Below are positions 1 to 7,993 of a stretch of DNA of 64,000 nucleotides, piece by piece. The position numbers and the translations under genes are program-made. The DNA is from Kuafuiihalomonas sp039024635 (GTDB lineage Bacteria; Myxococcota; Kuafuiibacteriia; Kuafuiibacteriales; Kuafuiibacteriaceae), in the NCBI GenBank assembly GCA_039024635.1, contig JBCCQA010000001.1, forward strand, positions 62,001 to 126,000, given 5' to 3'. How positions within the stretch are numbered: the first letter of the stretch is position 1; each line of letters starts with the position of its first letter. A model generated the notes under the pieces. The model was given only the letters and a program-made list of their open reading frames with translations, did no database searches and was not told the DNA's origin.

Positions 1-214
1 GCTCGGGGTTGCCGCGCTCCATCTCCATCATGAAGTCCTGGAGGACCGCGTCTACCTGCTGTGAGCTGAGGTCGGAAACCTGCTTCGCCGAGACGGAAAG
101 CAGCTTGATCTCTCGCCTCGAAAGGCCTTTGAAGGCTTCGGAAGCCGCCTTTTCTCCCATGTGAAGAAAGATGACCGCGGCACGCTCGGCGCCTGTGAGC
201 TGAGACTTACCCAT
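1..214 (-). CDS. fliG: FliG flagellar motor switch protein, N-terminal part (runs off window)
   Basis: The first 71 codons of FliG are present and the rest lies beyond the left edge. The visible part (GAERAAVIFLHMGEKAASEAF near the start, then SRREIKLLSVSAKQV) is the N-terminal FliG domain that binds the C-terminal tail of FliF on the cytoplasmic face of the MS ring. FliG forms the upper C ring, transmits torque and couples to FliM. The ATG at 214 overlaps the fliF stop codon by 8 bp, so the two are translated from one message and probably coupled. It is the last visible member of the minus-strand operon; fliH and fliI would be expected further downstream but cannot be seen. Confidence 0.93.
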   Translation of the reverse strand, partial: MGKSQLTGAERAAVIFLHMGEKAASEAFKGLSRREIKLLSVSAKQVSDLSSQQVDAVLQDFMMEMERGNPE

Positions 215-1817
215 TGCCGTGGTTCTCCTGGGTGGGCGCGAGCCACGTCTTGAGGACGTCGACAGTGGCCTGCACGTTGTTGTCGGCCAGCTCTCGGACC
301 TGGTCCTTCAGGTGCTTGGGGCGCTTCTCGGCCTGGATCTGCTCTTCGCTCATCTCGGCCCGAGCGGCTGCAGCCCGGGTGGCGGCGGCCGCGGCCTCCA
401 CTCTGCGTTGGCGACGCCGCTCAGAGGCGAAGACGGTGAAACCAATGGCCAGCGCAGCAAGGAATAGGAGGCCCGCCAACGGGATCCAGGTCGGCAGACT
501 GGCCACGCTGGCGGTGGCCATGGTGCCGACGGTGACATCGTCGGGGCGGGTAAAGGGCGCGAACATCACCTCGAGTTCGTCCCCCCGCTCCGCGTCGAAA
601 CCGATGGCCTTCTCGATGATCTTGGCGATAGCTTCCTGCGACGGGAGGGTTCGCTTCGGCGTACTGACTTCTTCCTCACCGTCCTCCGTGGCGTTCTCCT
701 GTTCCGGATCGAGGGGGTCCGAGGGCGGAGCAGTGTCCAGAAGAACGGCCACCGACAGTCGCTGCACCTGACCCATCGGTCGTTCGACCTTCCGAATGGT
801 GCGCGGAATGGCGAACTCGCTTTCCGTGGTGGTGCGGGCGGCGGTGGCATTGGATCCTGGACCAGCGATGTTGGATCCGTCGGGTCGGGTCGGGAGATTG
901 CCGGCCGTGCCCGCCAGACCGCCACCGGTGTTCCGAGTCTGGTTGGTGTTCTCTTCCAGAGTACGTTCGCTTCGGAGTGTACTGTTGTCGGGGTCGTAGT
1001 TCTCTTGGGTTTCTTCGACCCGAGAAAGGTCGAGCTCTGCTGTGACTCGTGCCACTGCTCGGCCTGGACCGACGAGGGGCTCCACCAGGTCGATGATTCG
1101 ACCTTCGAGCTGCTTCTCTACCTCACGGGCCAGACCGAGCGCTCGATTGCCGGCGCCGATGCCGTCTCTGCCCGGGGCAGGGCCGATGAGGCGGCCGTTG
1201 CCGTCCAAGACAGCAACGCGCTCAGAGGGGAGGTTCTCGACCGAGCTGGAGACGAGGTGGACCACGCCTTGGGCCTGGCGAGGGGTCAGGACTCGCCCCG
1301 GCCGAAGCTTGATGTAGACCGAGGCCGAAGGTTCGGTACGGTCCCGGGTGAAGACCGAGTTGTCGGGGAGAGCCAGATGGACACGGGCCGAGTCCACCTC
1401 GGGCATCTGGGCGATCGTGCGGGCGAGCTCGCCCTGCATCGCTCGACGGTAGTTCACCCGTTGGGCGAAGTCCGTCATCATCAGGTTGCCCTGATCGAAG
1501 AGCTCGAAGCCTACGCCTCCACCGCGAGGGAGGCCGGCCGATGCCAACTCCATTCTGATTCGACCAATCTCAGCCCGAGGGACGTCGATTCGCGTTCCGC
1601 CGTCCCGCAGCTCGTATGGGATGTCCCGAGCGTCGAGCTCCTCGGTCATTGCTTGGGCGTCGCCTGGATCGAGCTGCGTATAGAGCGGTGCGAAGTCCAC
1701 CTGGTCAGGACCGAAGGTGAACATGGCCGAGGTGCCGATGAGGACACAGACCGCCGTCACGAACAGGGCACGAAGAAGCGGCGTGGCTTCGGTCCAAAGA
1801 GCCTTGATGCGTTCCAT
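207..1817 (-). CDS. fliF: FliF flagellar MS-ring protein
   Basis: The 536-residue product has the FliF layout: a short cytoplasmic N-terminus, a first membrane helix at about residues 17-35, YscJ/FliF-type periplasmic ring-building modules (including the FAPLYTQLDPGDAQAM stretch), a Ser/Gly/Asn-rich periplasmic segment at about 280-330, a second membrane helix near 442-465 and a charged C-terminal tail. The tail (VRELADNNVQATVDVLKTWL) is the FliG-binding segment. It forms the inner-membrane base ring on which the export gate and rod assemble. It follows fliE after a 12-bp gap and overlaps fliG. Length and architecture are normal for the family. Confidence 0.97.
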   Translation of the reverse strand: MERIKALWTEATPLLRALFVTAVCVLIGTSAMFTFGPDQVDFAPLYTQLDPGDAQAMTEELDARDIPYELRDGGTRIDVPRAEIGRIRMELASAGLPRGGGVGFELFDQGNLMMTDFAQRVNYRRAMQGELARTIAQMPEVDSARVHLALPDNSVFTRDRTEPSASVYIKLRPGRVLTPRQAQGVVHLVSSSVENLPSERVAVLDGNGRLIGPAPGRDGIGAGNRALGLAREVEKQLEGRIIDLVEPLVGPGRAVARVTAELDLSRVEETQENYDPDNSTLRSERTLEENTNQTRNTGGGLAGTAGNLPTRPDGSNIAGPGSNATAARTTTESEFAIPRTIRKVERPMGQVQRLSVAVLLDTAPPSDPLDPEQENATEDGEEEVSTPKRTLPSQEAIAKIIEKAIGFDAERGDELEVMFAPFTRPDDVTVGTMATASVASLPTWIPLAGLLFLAALAIGFTVFASERRRQRRVEAAAAATRAAAARAEMSEEQIQAEKRPKHLKDQVRELADNNVQATVDVLKTWLAPTQENHGNG

Positions 1818-1829
1818 GGTTCAGTCGCT

Positions 1830-2099
1830 TCAGAACTGGAGGTTCATCATCTCGCGGTATGCTTCCACCGCCTTGTTTCGGACTTGAGCCGCAAAGCGGA
1901 AGCTCAGGTCGGCCTTGGTCAGCGCGATCATCGCGGTGTGGATTGAGCCTCCGCCCACCATCGCTTCGCTGCTCTTTGCGTCTGCCTCGCTCATGGTGGC
2001 GCGGACCGATGCCAAGGCCTTGGAGAAGCCGGTCGAGTCTTGCTTCGTGGCCGAAGAGATGGCCTGAGCCTCGGTGTCGAGTCGAATCGCGTTTACCAT
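1830..2099 (-). CDS. fliE: FliE flagellar MS-ring/rod junction protein
   Basis: This 89-residue protein has the FliE C-terminal pattern: a helical half with DLSFRFAAQVRNKAVEAYREMMNLQ, which packs against the MS ring and starts the rod. FliE is the first axial protein exported and is needed before FlgB, FlgC, FlgF and FlgG can assemble. The start ATG shares one base with the flgC stop (TGATG), which suggests translational coupling. It is slightly shorter than enteric FliE (about 104 residues), but the conserved part is complete. Confidence 0.93.
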   Translation of the reverse strand: MVNAIRLDTEAQAISSATKQDSTGFSKALASVRATMSEADAKSSEAMVGGGSIHTAMIALTKADLSFRFAAQVRNKAVEAYREMMNLQF

Positions 2100-2542
2100 C
2101 AGATGCTCCTACCGATGTTGAGCGCGCGCTCCGCCATCTGACGAATGCCGCTCGTGACGTTGAGGTTGGCTTGGTAGCTGCGCATGGTCGTGATCATGTT
2201 CACCATCTCTTCGATGGTGTTGATGTTGGGCATAGCTACGTAGCCGCTGGCGTCGGCGTCGGGATGATCGGGTCGGTAAACGAGTCGAGGTGGCGCCCTA
2301 TCTTCGGTCACGCCATCTACCCGAACCGAGCGCACCGAGTTCATCGCGTCGTCGAGGAAGAAGTCGAACTGACCTCGTGCGACTTCGTCGTGAACGACGA
2401 CGTCTCGACGTCGATAGGGGCCGCCGTCTTCGGTGCGGGTCGTCTGCGCGTTGGCAAGATTGGCCGACGCGACGTCGAGCCGGGTCTTCTGTACGGAAAG
2501 CGCCTGTCCCGAAAGGCGAAGCGAGTCGAATACGGACAGCAT
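2099..2542 (-). CDS. flgC: FlgC proximal rod protein
   Basis: The 147-residue protein opens with the axial-protein signature RLDVASANLANAQTTRTEDG. It has the FlgC-type middle (YRPDHPDADASGYVAMPNIN) and ends with a coiled region, MITTMRSYQANLNV. FlgC is a subunit of the proximal rod in the periplasm and is exported unprocessed by the flagellar type III apparatus. Gene order flgB-flgC-fliE-fliF-fliG is the classical one. Both ends overlap neighbours by one base (TGATG). Confidence 0.96.
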   Translation of the reverse strand: MLSVFDSLRLSGQALSVQKTRLDVASANLANAQTTRTEDGGPYRRRDVVVHDEVARGQFDFFLDDAMNSVRSVRVDGVTEDRAPPRLVYRPDHPDADASGYVAMPNINTIEEMVNMITTMRSYQANLNVTSGIRQMAERALNIGRSI

Positions 2543-2907
2543 CAGCGTGATCCCTCGTCGATCGCGTAGCGCATCAGCCCGAAGTTCCGATTCAGGACTT
2601 CGGTCCCCAGATCGAAGAAGACCTTGTTGGCCATGGCTCGGGTGATCTCTAAGTCGAGGTCGACCTGGTTACCGTCCAGGTTGGGAGAGACGCTGTAGTC
2701 AGGCGTAGGAAGAGGGTCGCCGGGCATCGGTCCAAAGTGGGCCCGATGCTGGAGCTCTGCTCGCAGACTGTCATCGAAGTCGAGATCCGTAGGGACGTAG
2801 CCGGGCGTATCGACGTTGGCGAGGTTGGAGCTCAGGAGGCCACCGCGCTTGCTCGAGAGATCTAGGGCTCTTTCGAGCCAAGGGGTCATTCCATCGACGG
2901 GGATCAT
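2542..2907 (-). CDS. flgB: FlgB proximal rod protein
   Basis: This 121-residue protein carries the axial-family motif LLSSNLANVDTPGYVPTDLDF near the N-terminus and the FlgB-type C-terminus with ANKVFFDLGTEVLNRNFGLM. FlgB builds the base of the rod next to FliE. The start ATG overlaps the stop of the preceding activator-like gene (TGATG), so flgB is downstream of a TPR protein and a regulator-like protein in one transcription unit rather than first in its operon. Confidence 0.95.
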   Translation of the reverse strand: MIPVDGMTPWLERALDLSSKRGGLLSSNLANVDTPGYVPTDLDFDDSLRAELQHRAHFGPMPGDPLPTPDYSVSPNLDGNQVDLDLEITRAMANKVFFDLGTEVLNRNFGLMRYAIDEGSR

Positions 2908-3440
2908 CAGAGTTCTCCTTTGTGTCGTCCGGCACTCACGTTGAAGTAGGCCAGGCGGCGCTCCAGCTCGGGCTGGAGCTTGGTTTGCTTGAGCTCAGGG
3001 GACACGGTCACGACGACGCGCGGAATGTGCTCGTGCCGAAGGCGGCCGTGTAGGCGACCTTCGTCCATCTTGGAGAGCAGTGAGGCGAGCTGTTCTTGGC
3101 GGTCGACCGACCACCAGTGGACATTGAACAGGGCCCAGGTTCCAGCTACGTCGGGAGATACTTCGCCGGAATCGTCGACAGCTTCGAGTAGATCTTCGGC
3201 GTCGACTGCGGTGTGACAAGTTCGGCAAGGCAGCTCGCCTCGGCGGCCCAGTCCGTGAAGGCGCTGAATGATCCAGCCCCCATCTTGGTTGTCGGCGCGC
3301 AGGAGCACCGGAGAGTCAGAGAGGGCGATGCCTCGCAGCGCGGGCTCTAGTTCGGCGAGCTCGGGACGACGACCCACCGCGAGCAGGCTGCCATTCACGC
3401 GCAGGGCGAGGCCGGTATCTTTGGTTGCAGTCTCCATCAT
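2907..3440 (-). CDS. Degenerate sigma-54-activator-like (AAA+ remnant) protein at head of flgB operon
   Basis: The protein is 177 residues from the ATG at 3440, which is preceded by GAAGGAA; a longer reading from 3497 would run into the upstream gene. It has no database-grade domain that I can name, but lines up with the central AAA+ domain of NtrC-type activators. An opening LLAVGRRPELAELEPAL matches the LIGxSxAM region, GRRGELPCRTCHTAVDAEDLLE matches the RxxGPFVxVNCAAxxxxLLE segment, GTWALFNVHWWSVDRQEQLASLL matches the Walker B region GTLFLDEVxxLxxxxQxxLLxxL, and LQPELERRLAYFNV matches FRxDLYYRLNVV. The P-loop, the Walker B acidic pair and GAFTGA are absent, as are receiver and Fis domains. 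ATP hydrolysis and sigma-54 contact are therefore unlikely. A regulatory or scaffolding role in flagellar assembly is only an inference from position. Confidence 0.7.
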   Translation of the reverse strand: MMETATKDTGLALRVNGSLLAVGRRPELAELEPALRGIALSDSPVLLRADNQDGGWIIQRLHGLGRRGELPCRTCHTAVDAEDLLEAVDDSGEVSPDVAGTWALFNVHWWSVDRQEQLASLLSKMDEGRLHGRLRHEHIPRVVVTVSPELKQTKLQPELERRLAYFNVSAGRHKGEL

Positions 3441-3447
3441 GATTCCT

Positions 3448-5667
3448 TCAGCCACCAGCGCTTCTCGCCGCCGACAGCACGTCGACCAGGCCGTCACTGG
3501 GGCCGGGCGCGACGTCCATACCCATGCGCTTGGCCTGCCAACGCAGGCGTGGAGTGACGAGGTCGGGCGTCTTCTCGAGGGCTACGGGGAAGAGCTTCCG
3601 AGCGCAGTTGGACTCGCCTCGCACACACGAAGAAAGGACGCGAATCACTACGCCAGGCGTATCGATCGTCGGGATGTGGGTCCCGGACAGTGCTTCGACT
3701 AGGCTGTCGGCCGCCGCCTCCCGGCGTCCGAGCTGGTCCTCGACTTTGGCCTTGGCCAAGTGCCAGGCGAAGCGCGGATCGCCCTCAGGGAAGCGGTCAC
3801 GAGCCTCTTCGAGCTTTCGAAGCGCGACCTTCTTCTGACCCTTCTCTAGGGAGAGGGCAGCCGCCACCAGGTCGACCCGCCAGCGAAGTGGATCTCGGGC
3901 CAGCTGGGTCGCGAAGTAGCGCTCCACCAAAGCCGCTCTGTAGTCGTCGCCCGCTTCGGCATAGGCCTCGGTGAGGAGGGCTGCCACGCGGCCTTTGAGC
4001 TTGGGGCGAATCTCTCGGGCCAGGACGCCCTTCAGCATGGCCCCGGCCAGGGCGTAGAGACCGAGACGATGGGTCGCGTCCGCGATGAGAAGTTCCGTCT
4101 CGTCGTCCAGGATCTGGTCTTCACTCATAGGGGCCAAGTGTTCCTGGTAAAGGTCGGCAATGCCCTTCCAGTTTCGGTGGCGGGCGAGTCGCTCGACTCC
4201 AGCGCGGGACACCTCTCTGAGCAGGGGGCGCTGGGTGGCTGGATTTCGAAAGAGCGGCGGCGTCTGAAGGCTCCAAAGACGAGCGGGAGCGATCGCTTGT
4301 TCTGGGACACCGGTCATCATGTAGAGGTAGGTAAGGGCGAAGGCGGCCTCGCGCTTTTCGGAGGGGCAGGCGGGTCGCTCGATGGCCAAGGTCAGTGTGC
4401 GCTCCATGGCCCGGTTGTTCCGGGTCCTTAGGAAGGCGCGCCGAAGACGAATGTGGGCGCCCAGGCAGGCGTCACGGGTCTTGACCCGGGCCAAAAGCGT
4501 GCTCGCCTTGCGCCACCCGTTCTTCATGGCTGCAATGTCGGCCAGGCGAATGCGGGCCGCCGCGCTTGCCGGCCCGCGGCCAGAACGAACGCCCCAACTG
4601 AAGAAACGCCGAGCTCGTTCCATGTCGCCTCGGGCCAGTGCCGTCTCTCCGGCGTGGGTGAAGGCACGAGCGGGGGCCGACTCGGGTTGGTTGAAGGTGG
4701 AGTAGACGCTCTCTGCAATGGCCATTGCCTTTTCGGAAGTTCCAGCCCCGAGCGCAGCCCTCGCCCGCAGTTCCAGAGCGACGGCTCGCATTCGGTCCGT
4801 GGTCGCCAGCTCAGAGAGAGGGGCGAGCAGGTTTTCCGCGTCGGCCCATCGACCCCGCAAGGTCTCCAGATTGGCGAGGGCAATGGCCTGGTGAAGCTGG
4901 AGCGACTTGGCCTTGAAGACCGGCGCCGTCAGCATGACCTCGGCTTCGGGGAGGTAGCGGGTCCTGGCCAAGACTTCGCCCGCCACCAGTACGGCTCGAG
5001 CGAAGGCTCGTGGACGGTTGGGCCAAGGGTGACGAGGGTCGAAGCGAAAGGCCCATACCTCGAAGGGACCAAGGTCGGCGGAAGCTCTAAGAGCCGTGGA
5101 CGCCAGCTCGGCCGCCAGGTGGTCGGCACACTCCGGGCTTTGAACGAGGTGGAAGCGTTCAGTGACGTCCTCCGTCGGTTCGGCCCAGCCCAGCATGGCC
5201 CGAGCTTGGTTTCCGGCACATGGAGCATCGCCGGGCTCTCTTGGGATGGACGTAGGCAGGGCTTCGGGGAGCCAGAGGCCCGGCGTCCGACCAAAGTAGC
5301 CGTTTCGTTCCGGGGGCGGTGTGTCGGCGCGGGCTCGAAAGGTGAAGGCGAAAGCTCGGGGCTCCTCGATGTCGTCCACGCTGATGTCGACCGCGTCCGA
5401 GGCCAATCGGAGGTCCAGGGTGAGTTTCCCATCGACATACCCGTCGCGGGCGACTCCGATCATGTAGGAGCCGAGCTGGGCCTCCAGAGCCTGGATCACG
5501 TCCTGTGGCGGAGAGCCGATGACCAGACGAGCCACCCGATCTCCGGCCAGGTGACGGAGCTCTATCTTCGTCGTCAGGTCCGGCGCCTCTAGCACGACCA
5601 CCTGCTTGGGCTCGGCCAGTTGGGCGACGGACGTCGACGCGACGAGTGTGAGGAGCGCGAAGCTCAC
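3448..5667 (-). CDS. TPR-repeat protein, probably exported, first gene of flgB-fliG operon
   Basis: This 739-residue protein starts at GTG 5667; an in-frame TAG lies four codons upstream. It begins with a short hydrophobic stretch ending in VAQLAEP that may be a signal peptide, though it lacks the usual positive N-region. Residues about 20-125 are beta-rich. From about 190 onward the chain is Ala/Leu/Arg-rich helical repeats of TPR/SEL type (for example MERARRFFSWGVRSGRGPAS and KKVALRKLEEARDRFPEGDP). The family is not recognised. Position at the head of the rod/MS-ring operon, behind a sigma-54-like promoter, suggests a lineage-specific basal-body assembly or motor-scaffold role, as for other periplasmic TPR proteins of flagella; this is inference. 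Seven bases separate it from the next gene. Confidence 0.75.
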   Translation of the reverse strand: MSFALLTLVASTSVAQLAEPKQVVVLEAPDLTTKIELRHLAGDRVARLVIGSPPQDVIQALEAQLGSYMIGVARDGYVDGKLTLDLRLASDAVDISVDDIEEPRAFAFTFRARADTPPPERNGYFGRTPGLWLPEALPTSIPREPGDAPCAGNQARAMLGWAEPTEDVTERFHLVQSPECADHLAAELASTALRASADLGPFEVWAFRFDPRHPWPNRPRAFARAVLVAGEVLARTRYLPEAEVMLTAPVFKAKSLQLHQAIALANLETLRGRWADAENLLAPLSELATTDRMRAVALELRARAALGAGTSEKAMAIAESVYSTFNQPESAPARAFTHAGETALARGDMERARRFFSWGVRSGRGPASAAARIRLADIAAMKNGWRKASTLLARVKTRDACLGAHIRLRRAFLRTRNNRAMERTLTLAIERPACPSEKREAAFALTYLYMMTGVPEQAIAPARLWSLQTPPLFRNPATQRPLLREVSRAGVERLARHRNWKGIADLYQEHLAPMSEDQILDDETELLIADATHRLGLYALAGAMLKGVLAREIRPKLKGRVAALLTEAYAEAGDDYRAALVERYFATQLARDPLRWRVDLVAAALSLEKGQKKVALRKLEEARDRFPEGDPRFAWHLAKAKVEDQLGRREAAADSLVEALSGTHIPTIDTPGVVIRVLSSCVRGESNCARKLFPVALEKTPDLVTPRLRWQAKRMGMDVAPGPSDGLVDVLSAARSAGG

Positions 5668-5679
5668 ACCGAGACACTA

Positions 5680-5695
5680 TTCAAGGATGATGCCA
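5680..5695 (-). promoter_or_regulatory. Sigma-54-like -24/-12 promoter for the TPR-flgB-fliG operon
   Basis: Read on the minus strand the site is TGGCAT-N5-TTGAA. The -24 element matches TGGCA and the -12 element TTGAA differs from TTGCA at one base, with correct spacing. A start about 12 bases on would fall within a few bases of the GTG at 5667, leaving almost no leader. It fits control by the NtrC-type regulator encoded just upstream. Confidence 0.45.
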
Positions 5696-5802
5696 GCGCG
5701 ATGAGGGCCCGGGGCCGTATCAGAACGATGCACTGACTCGATAAGTGTCGGGATGTCGGATTTCAGGCTGTCGGGCCTGCGTCGATCGTCAAAGGGCTGG
5801 CA

Positions 5803-7257
5803 TCAGCTGGCGGACTCGAAGAGCTCGCGGTTCTTTTTGATCTTCTCGATCAAGGTCGTCCTCTTCATCTGTAGCAGACGGGCAGCCTGAGAGCGGTTGT
5901 CGTCACACTTGTCCAGCGCCCACTGAATGAGGCGGTTCTCGTACTGGCGAACCGCGTCGGCTAGACTCTTACCCTCCTCTGTGACTGCTTCGACGCCCTG
6001 GTCACCCATACTGATCTTCACAGGCGAGCTGTTCTCAGCCGAGGCCGCCTTGCTATTGAGGATCCGGGGCGGGAAGTGGGCCGGTTCGATGAGAGTGCCT
6101 GCCGGATACATGACAGCCGTACGCTCCACCAGGTTCTCCAGCTCACGAACGTTGCCCGGCCAGTCATAGCGCCGCAGGGCCTGAAGGGCCTCGGGACTGA
6201 ACATCGGGGCCGTCTGATTCATCCGTTCAGCCACCCGGTCACAAAAGTGGTCGATGAGGATGGGAACGTCGGCCGGTCGCTCCCTCAAGGCGGGAATCAT
6301 CAAGCTGACGACGTTCAGTCGAAAGTAGAGGTCCTGGCGGAAACGGCCGTTCTCGACCTCCTCGTGCAGCTCCTTGTTCGTGGCCGCGATGAAGCGAACA
6401 TTGGCCTGCTTGACGACGCTACCTCCAACCGGGGCGTAGACCCGCTCTTGGAGCAGATGGAGAAGCTTGGCTTGAAGCTCGGGCTTCAGCTCCCCGACTT
6501 CGTCGAGGAATAGGGTTCCTCCCTGGGCCTGTTCGACCTTGCCCGCGTGACCCGTGGCACCAGTGAAGGCGCCTTTTACGTGGCCGAAGAGTTCGTTCTC
6601 TAAGAGGTCGGCCGGTATGGCTGCGCAGTTCAATTCGACGAAGGGCCCGCTCGCACGGCGCGACTGCCGGAAGATCTGCCGAGCGACGGCGCTCTTGCCG
6701 GTACCGGTCTCGCCTTCGATTAGGACCGTCGCATCCGTAGCGGCCAGACGGTTGAGCGTGACCAAGAACTCTTCCAGCCATTCTGGGGAGCCCACGAGAC
6801 CATTAGGAACCACCTCGCCCGGCGCCTTCTGGACGGGGGCCGACATCGCTGCTCGTCGCTTGACATTCTGTTGGGCCGTGACAATCGCCGCCTTCAGCTC
6901 CTCGATGCTGACCGGCTTCTCGAGGAAGTCTGCCGCTCCGTGCTTCATAGCCTCTACCGCAACCGAGACCGAGCCATAGCCGGTTAGCATGATGAATGGA
7001 GGCTGAGGTCGCATGTTGGCCGAGAATCGGAGCACGTCCAGTCCATCGACTTCGGGCATGTGCAGATCACACACCACGACGTCGTAGCTCTCCCTTTCCA
7101 GCTGCTTGATGCCCGCTGCCCCTCCTTCCACGGCGGTCGCTTGCACGCCCGCCCTGGTCAGGCCGCGGCTGATGAAGCGTCGGAGGTAGTCGTCGTCGTC
7201 GACGACGAGAACCCGGGTCGGCAACTCCTGTGCGTTGGCCACACCCCTATAGAGCAA
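5803..7257 (-). CDS. Sigma-54-dependent response regulator (FlrC/FleR/FlgR type)
   Basis: The 484-residue protein has three domains. A receiver spans about 14-128, with the acidic cluster at D20-D23, phosphoacceptor D64, T92 and K114. An AAA+ domain spans about 155-390, with P-loop GETGTGKS, the sigma-54 contact loop GAFTGA and Walker B GGTLFLDEVGEL. A C-terminal Fis-type helix-turn-helix (DDNRSQAARLLQMKRTTLIEKI) binds DNA. It should activate sigma-54 promoters of rod, hook and export genes after phosphorylation by a sensor kinase. No cognate kinase is adjacent. It lies between the two divergent flagellar blocks, each of which has a -24/-12-type site. The start is either TTG 7257 or GTG 7242. 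Confidence 0.92.
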   Translation of the reverse strand: MLYRGVANAQELPTRVLVVDDDDYLRRFISRGLTRAGVQATAVEGGAAGIKQLERESYDVVVCDLHMPEVDGLDVLRFSANMRPQPPFIMLTGYGSVSVAVEAMKHGAADFLEKPVSIEELKAAIVTAQQNVKRRAAMSAPVQKAPGEVVPNGLVGSPEWLEEFLVTLNRLAATDATVLIEGETGTGKSAVARQIFRQSRRASGPFVELNCAAIPADLLENELFGHVKGAFTGATGHAGKVEQAQGGTLFLDEVGELKPELQAKLLHLLQERVYAPVGGSVVKQANVRFIAATNKELHEEVENGRFRQDLYFRLNVVSLMIPALRERPADVPILIDHFCDRVAERMNQTAPMFSPEALQALRRYDWPGNVRELENLVERTAVMYPAGTLIEPAHFPPRILNSKAASAENSSPVKISMGDQGVEAVTEEGKSLADAVRQYENRLIQWALDKCDDNRSQAARLLQMKRTTLIEKIKKNRELFESAS

Positions 7258-7446
7258 GGCTAGGGCTCGCGTGCAATGCCGGACCGCCTCAGAACGAGAC
7301 GGTCTTTCCCCCCTTCGAGCCCTGGGCGGCGCGTTTCGAGACCAAGGGAGTCAAAAAAACCGATCCGCGTCGGTGCATTGACGGCGCCAGCAGTCGGAGT
7401 TTCGACAAGTCGGGGTCCGTATCCTCCTGAAACGGCCTCCATGACC

Positions 7447-7462
7447 TGGCACGATGTGTGCT
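7447..7462 (+). promoter_or_regulatory. Sigma-54 (-24/-12) promoter of the fliL-flhA operon
   Basis: TGGCACGATGTGTGCT has the invariant GG-N10-GC spacing and a perfect -24 element; the -12 element is GTGC instead of TTGC. A start near 7473 leaves a leader of about 25 bases before the fliL ATG, which is preceded by GAGGAAGC. This is the best promoter match in the window. Confidence 0.75.
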
Positions 7463-7497
7463 CCTCCCGGGCCCGAGCCGCAAGGCCGTGAGGAAGC

Positions 7498-7986
7498 ATG
7501 TCCAGCGAAGAGCCCTCGAAGAAGTCAGCCCTCGTACCCATTCTGATCATCACCAACGTCTTGTCCTTGGGCGGGGTGGGGGCCGTTTGGTTCCTGGGTC
7601 CCCAGGTCACGGCCCCGGCCGAAGCGAACGAAGGGGGGGAGGAAACCGAAGATCCTGAGGCGGAGAGTGCCAGTGGCGCCGACTTCGGCATTCCGGTCGC
7701 GGTCGGCACCTTCACGATCAACCTCGCCGACCAGGATGGGCCCCGCTACCTTAAGGTCGACGTCAAGGCCTCGGTCAGCAGCGAGAAGACGAAGGAAGAG
7801 GTCGAGCATCGAGAACCGCAGATGCGGGACATAACGATCTCATACCTGTCCAGTCTCACACTATCCGACACCAAAGGCGCCCGTGCCAAGGAAGACATCC
7901 GCGAGAGCCTCCGAAAGCGGATGAACAACATGCTTCAGACGGGAGAGGTCGAAGACATCTTCTTCACCGAGTTCGTCACTCAGTAG
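7498..7986 (+). CDS. fliL: FliL flagellar basal-body-associated protein
   Basis: The 162-residue protein has a short cytoplasmic N-terminus, one membrane helix at about residues 13-33 (ILIITNVLSLGGVGAVWFL), an acidic linker (EGGEETEDPEAES) and the FliL periplasmic domain (VAVGTFTINLADQDGPRYLKVDV through RDITISYLSSLT to MNNMLQTGEVEDIFFTEFV). FliL surrounds the stator units and supports motor torque. It is first in the large plus-strand operon; fliM starts 7 bp after it. Confidence 0.95.
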   Translation: MSSEEPSKKSALVPILIITNVLSLGGVGAVWFLGPQVTAPAEANEGGEETEDPEAESASGADFGIPVAVGTFTINLADQDGPRYLKVDVKASVSSEKTKEEVEHREPQMRDITISYLSSLTLSDTKGARAKEDIRESLRKRMNNMLQTGEVEDIFFTEFVTQ

Positions 7987-7993
7987 GTCATTC

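Noticed and set aside
4453..5592. Open frame of 379 codons opposite the TPR gene
   Set aside because: It runs against a coherent helical repeat protein and shows no start signal or domain.
7258..7330. Sigma-54 promoter for the NtrC-type regulator
   Set aside because: TTGCA occurs on the minus strand, but no GG lies exactly ten bases before the GC.
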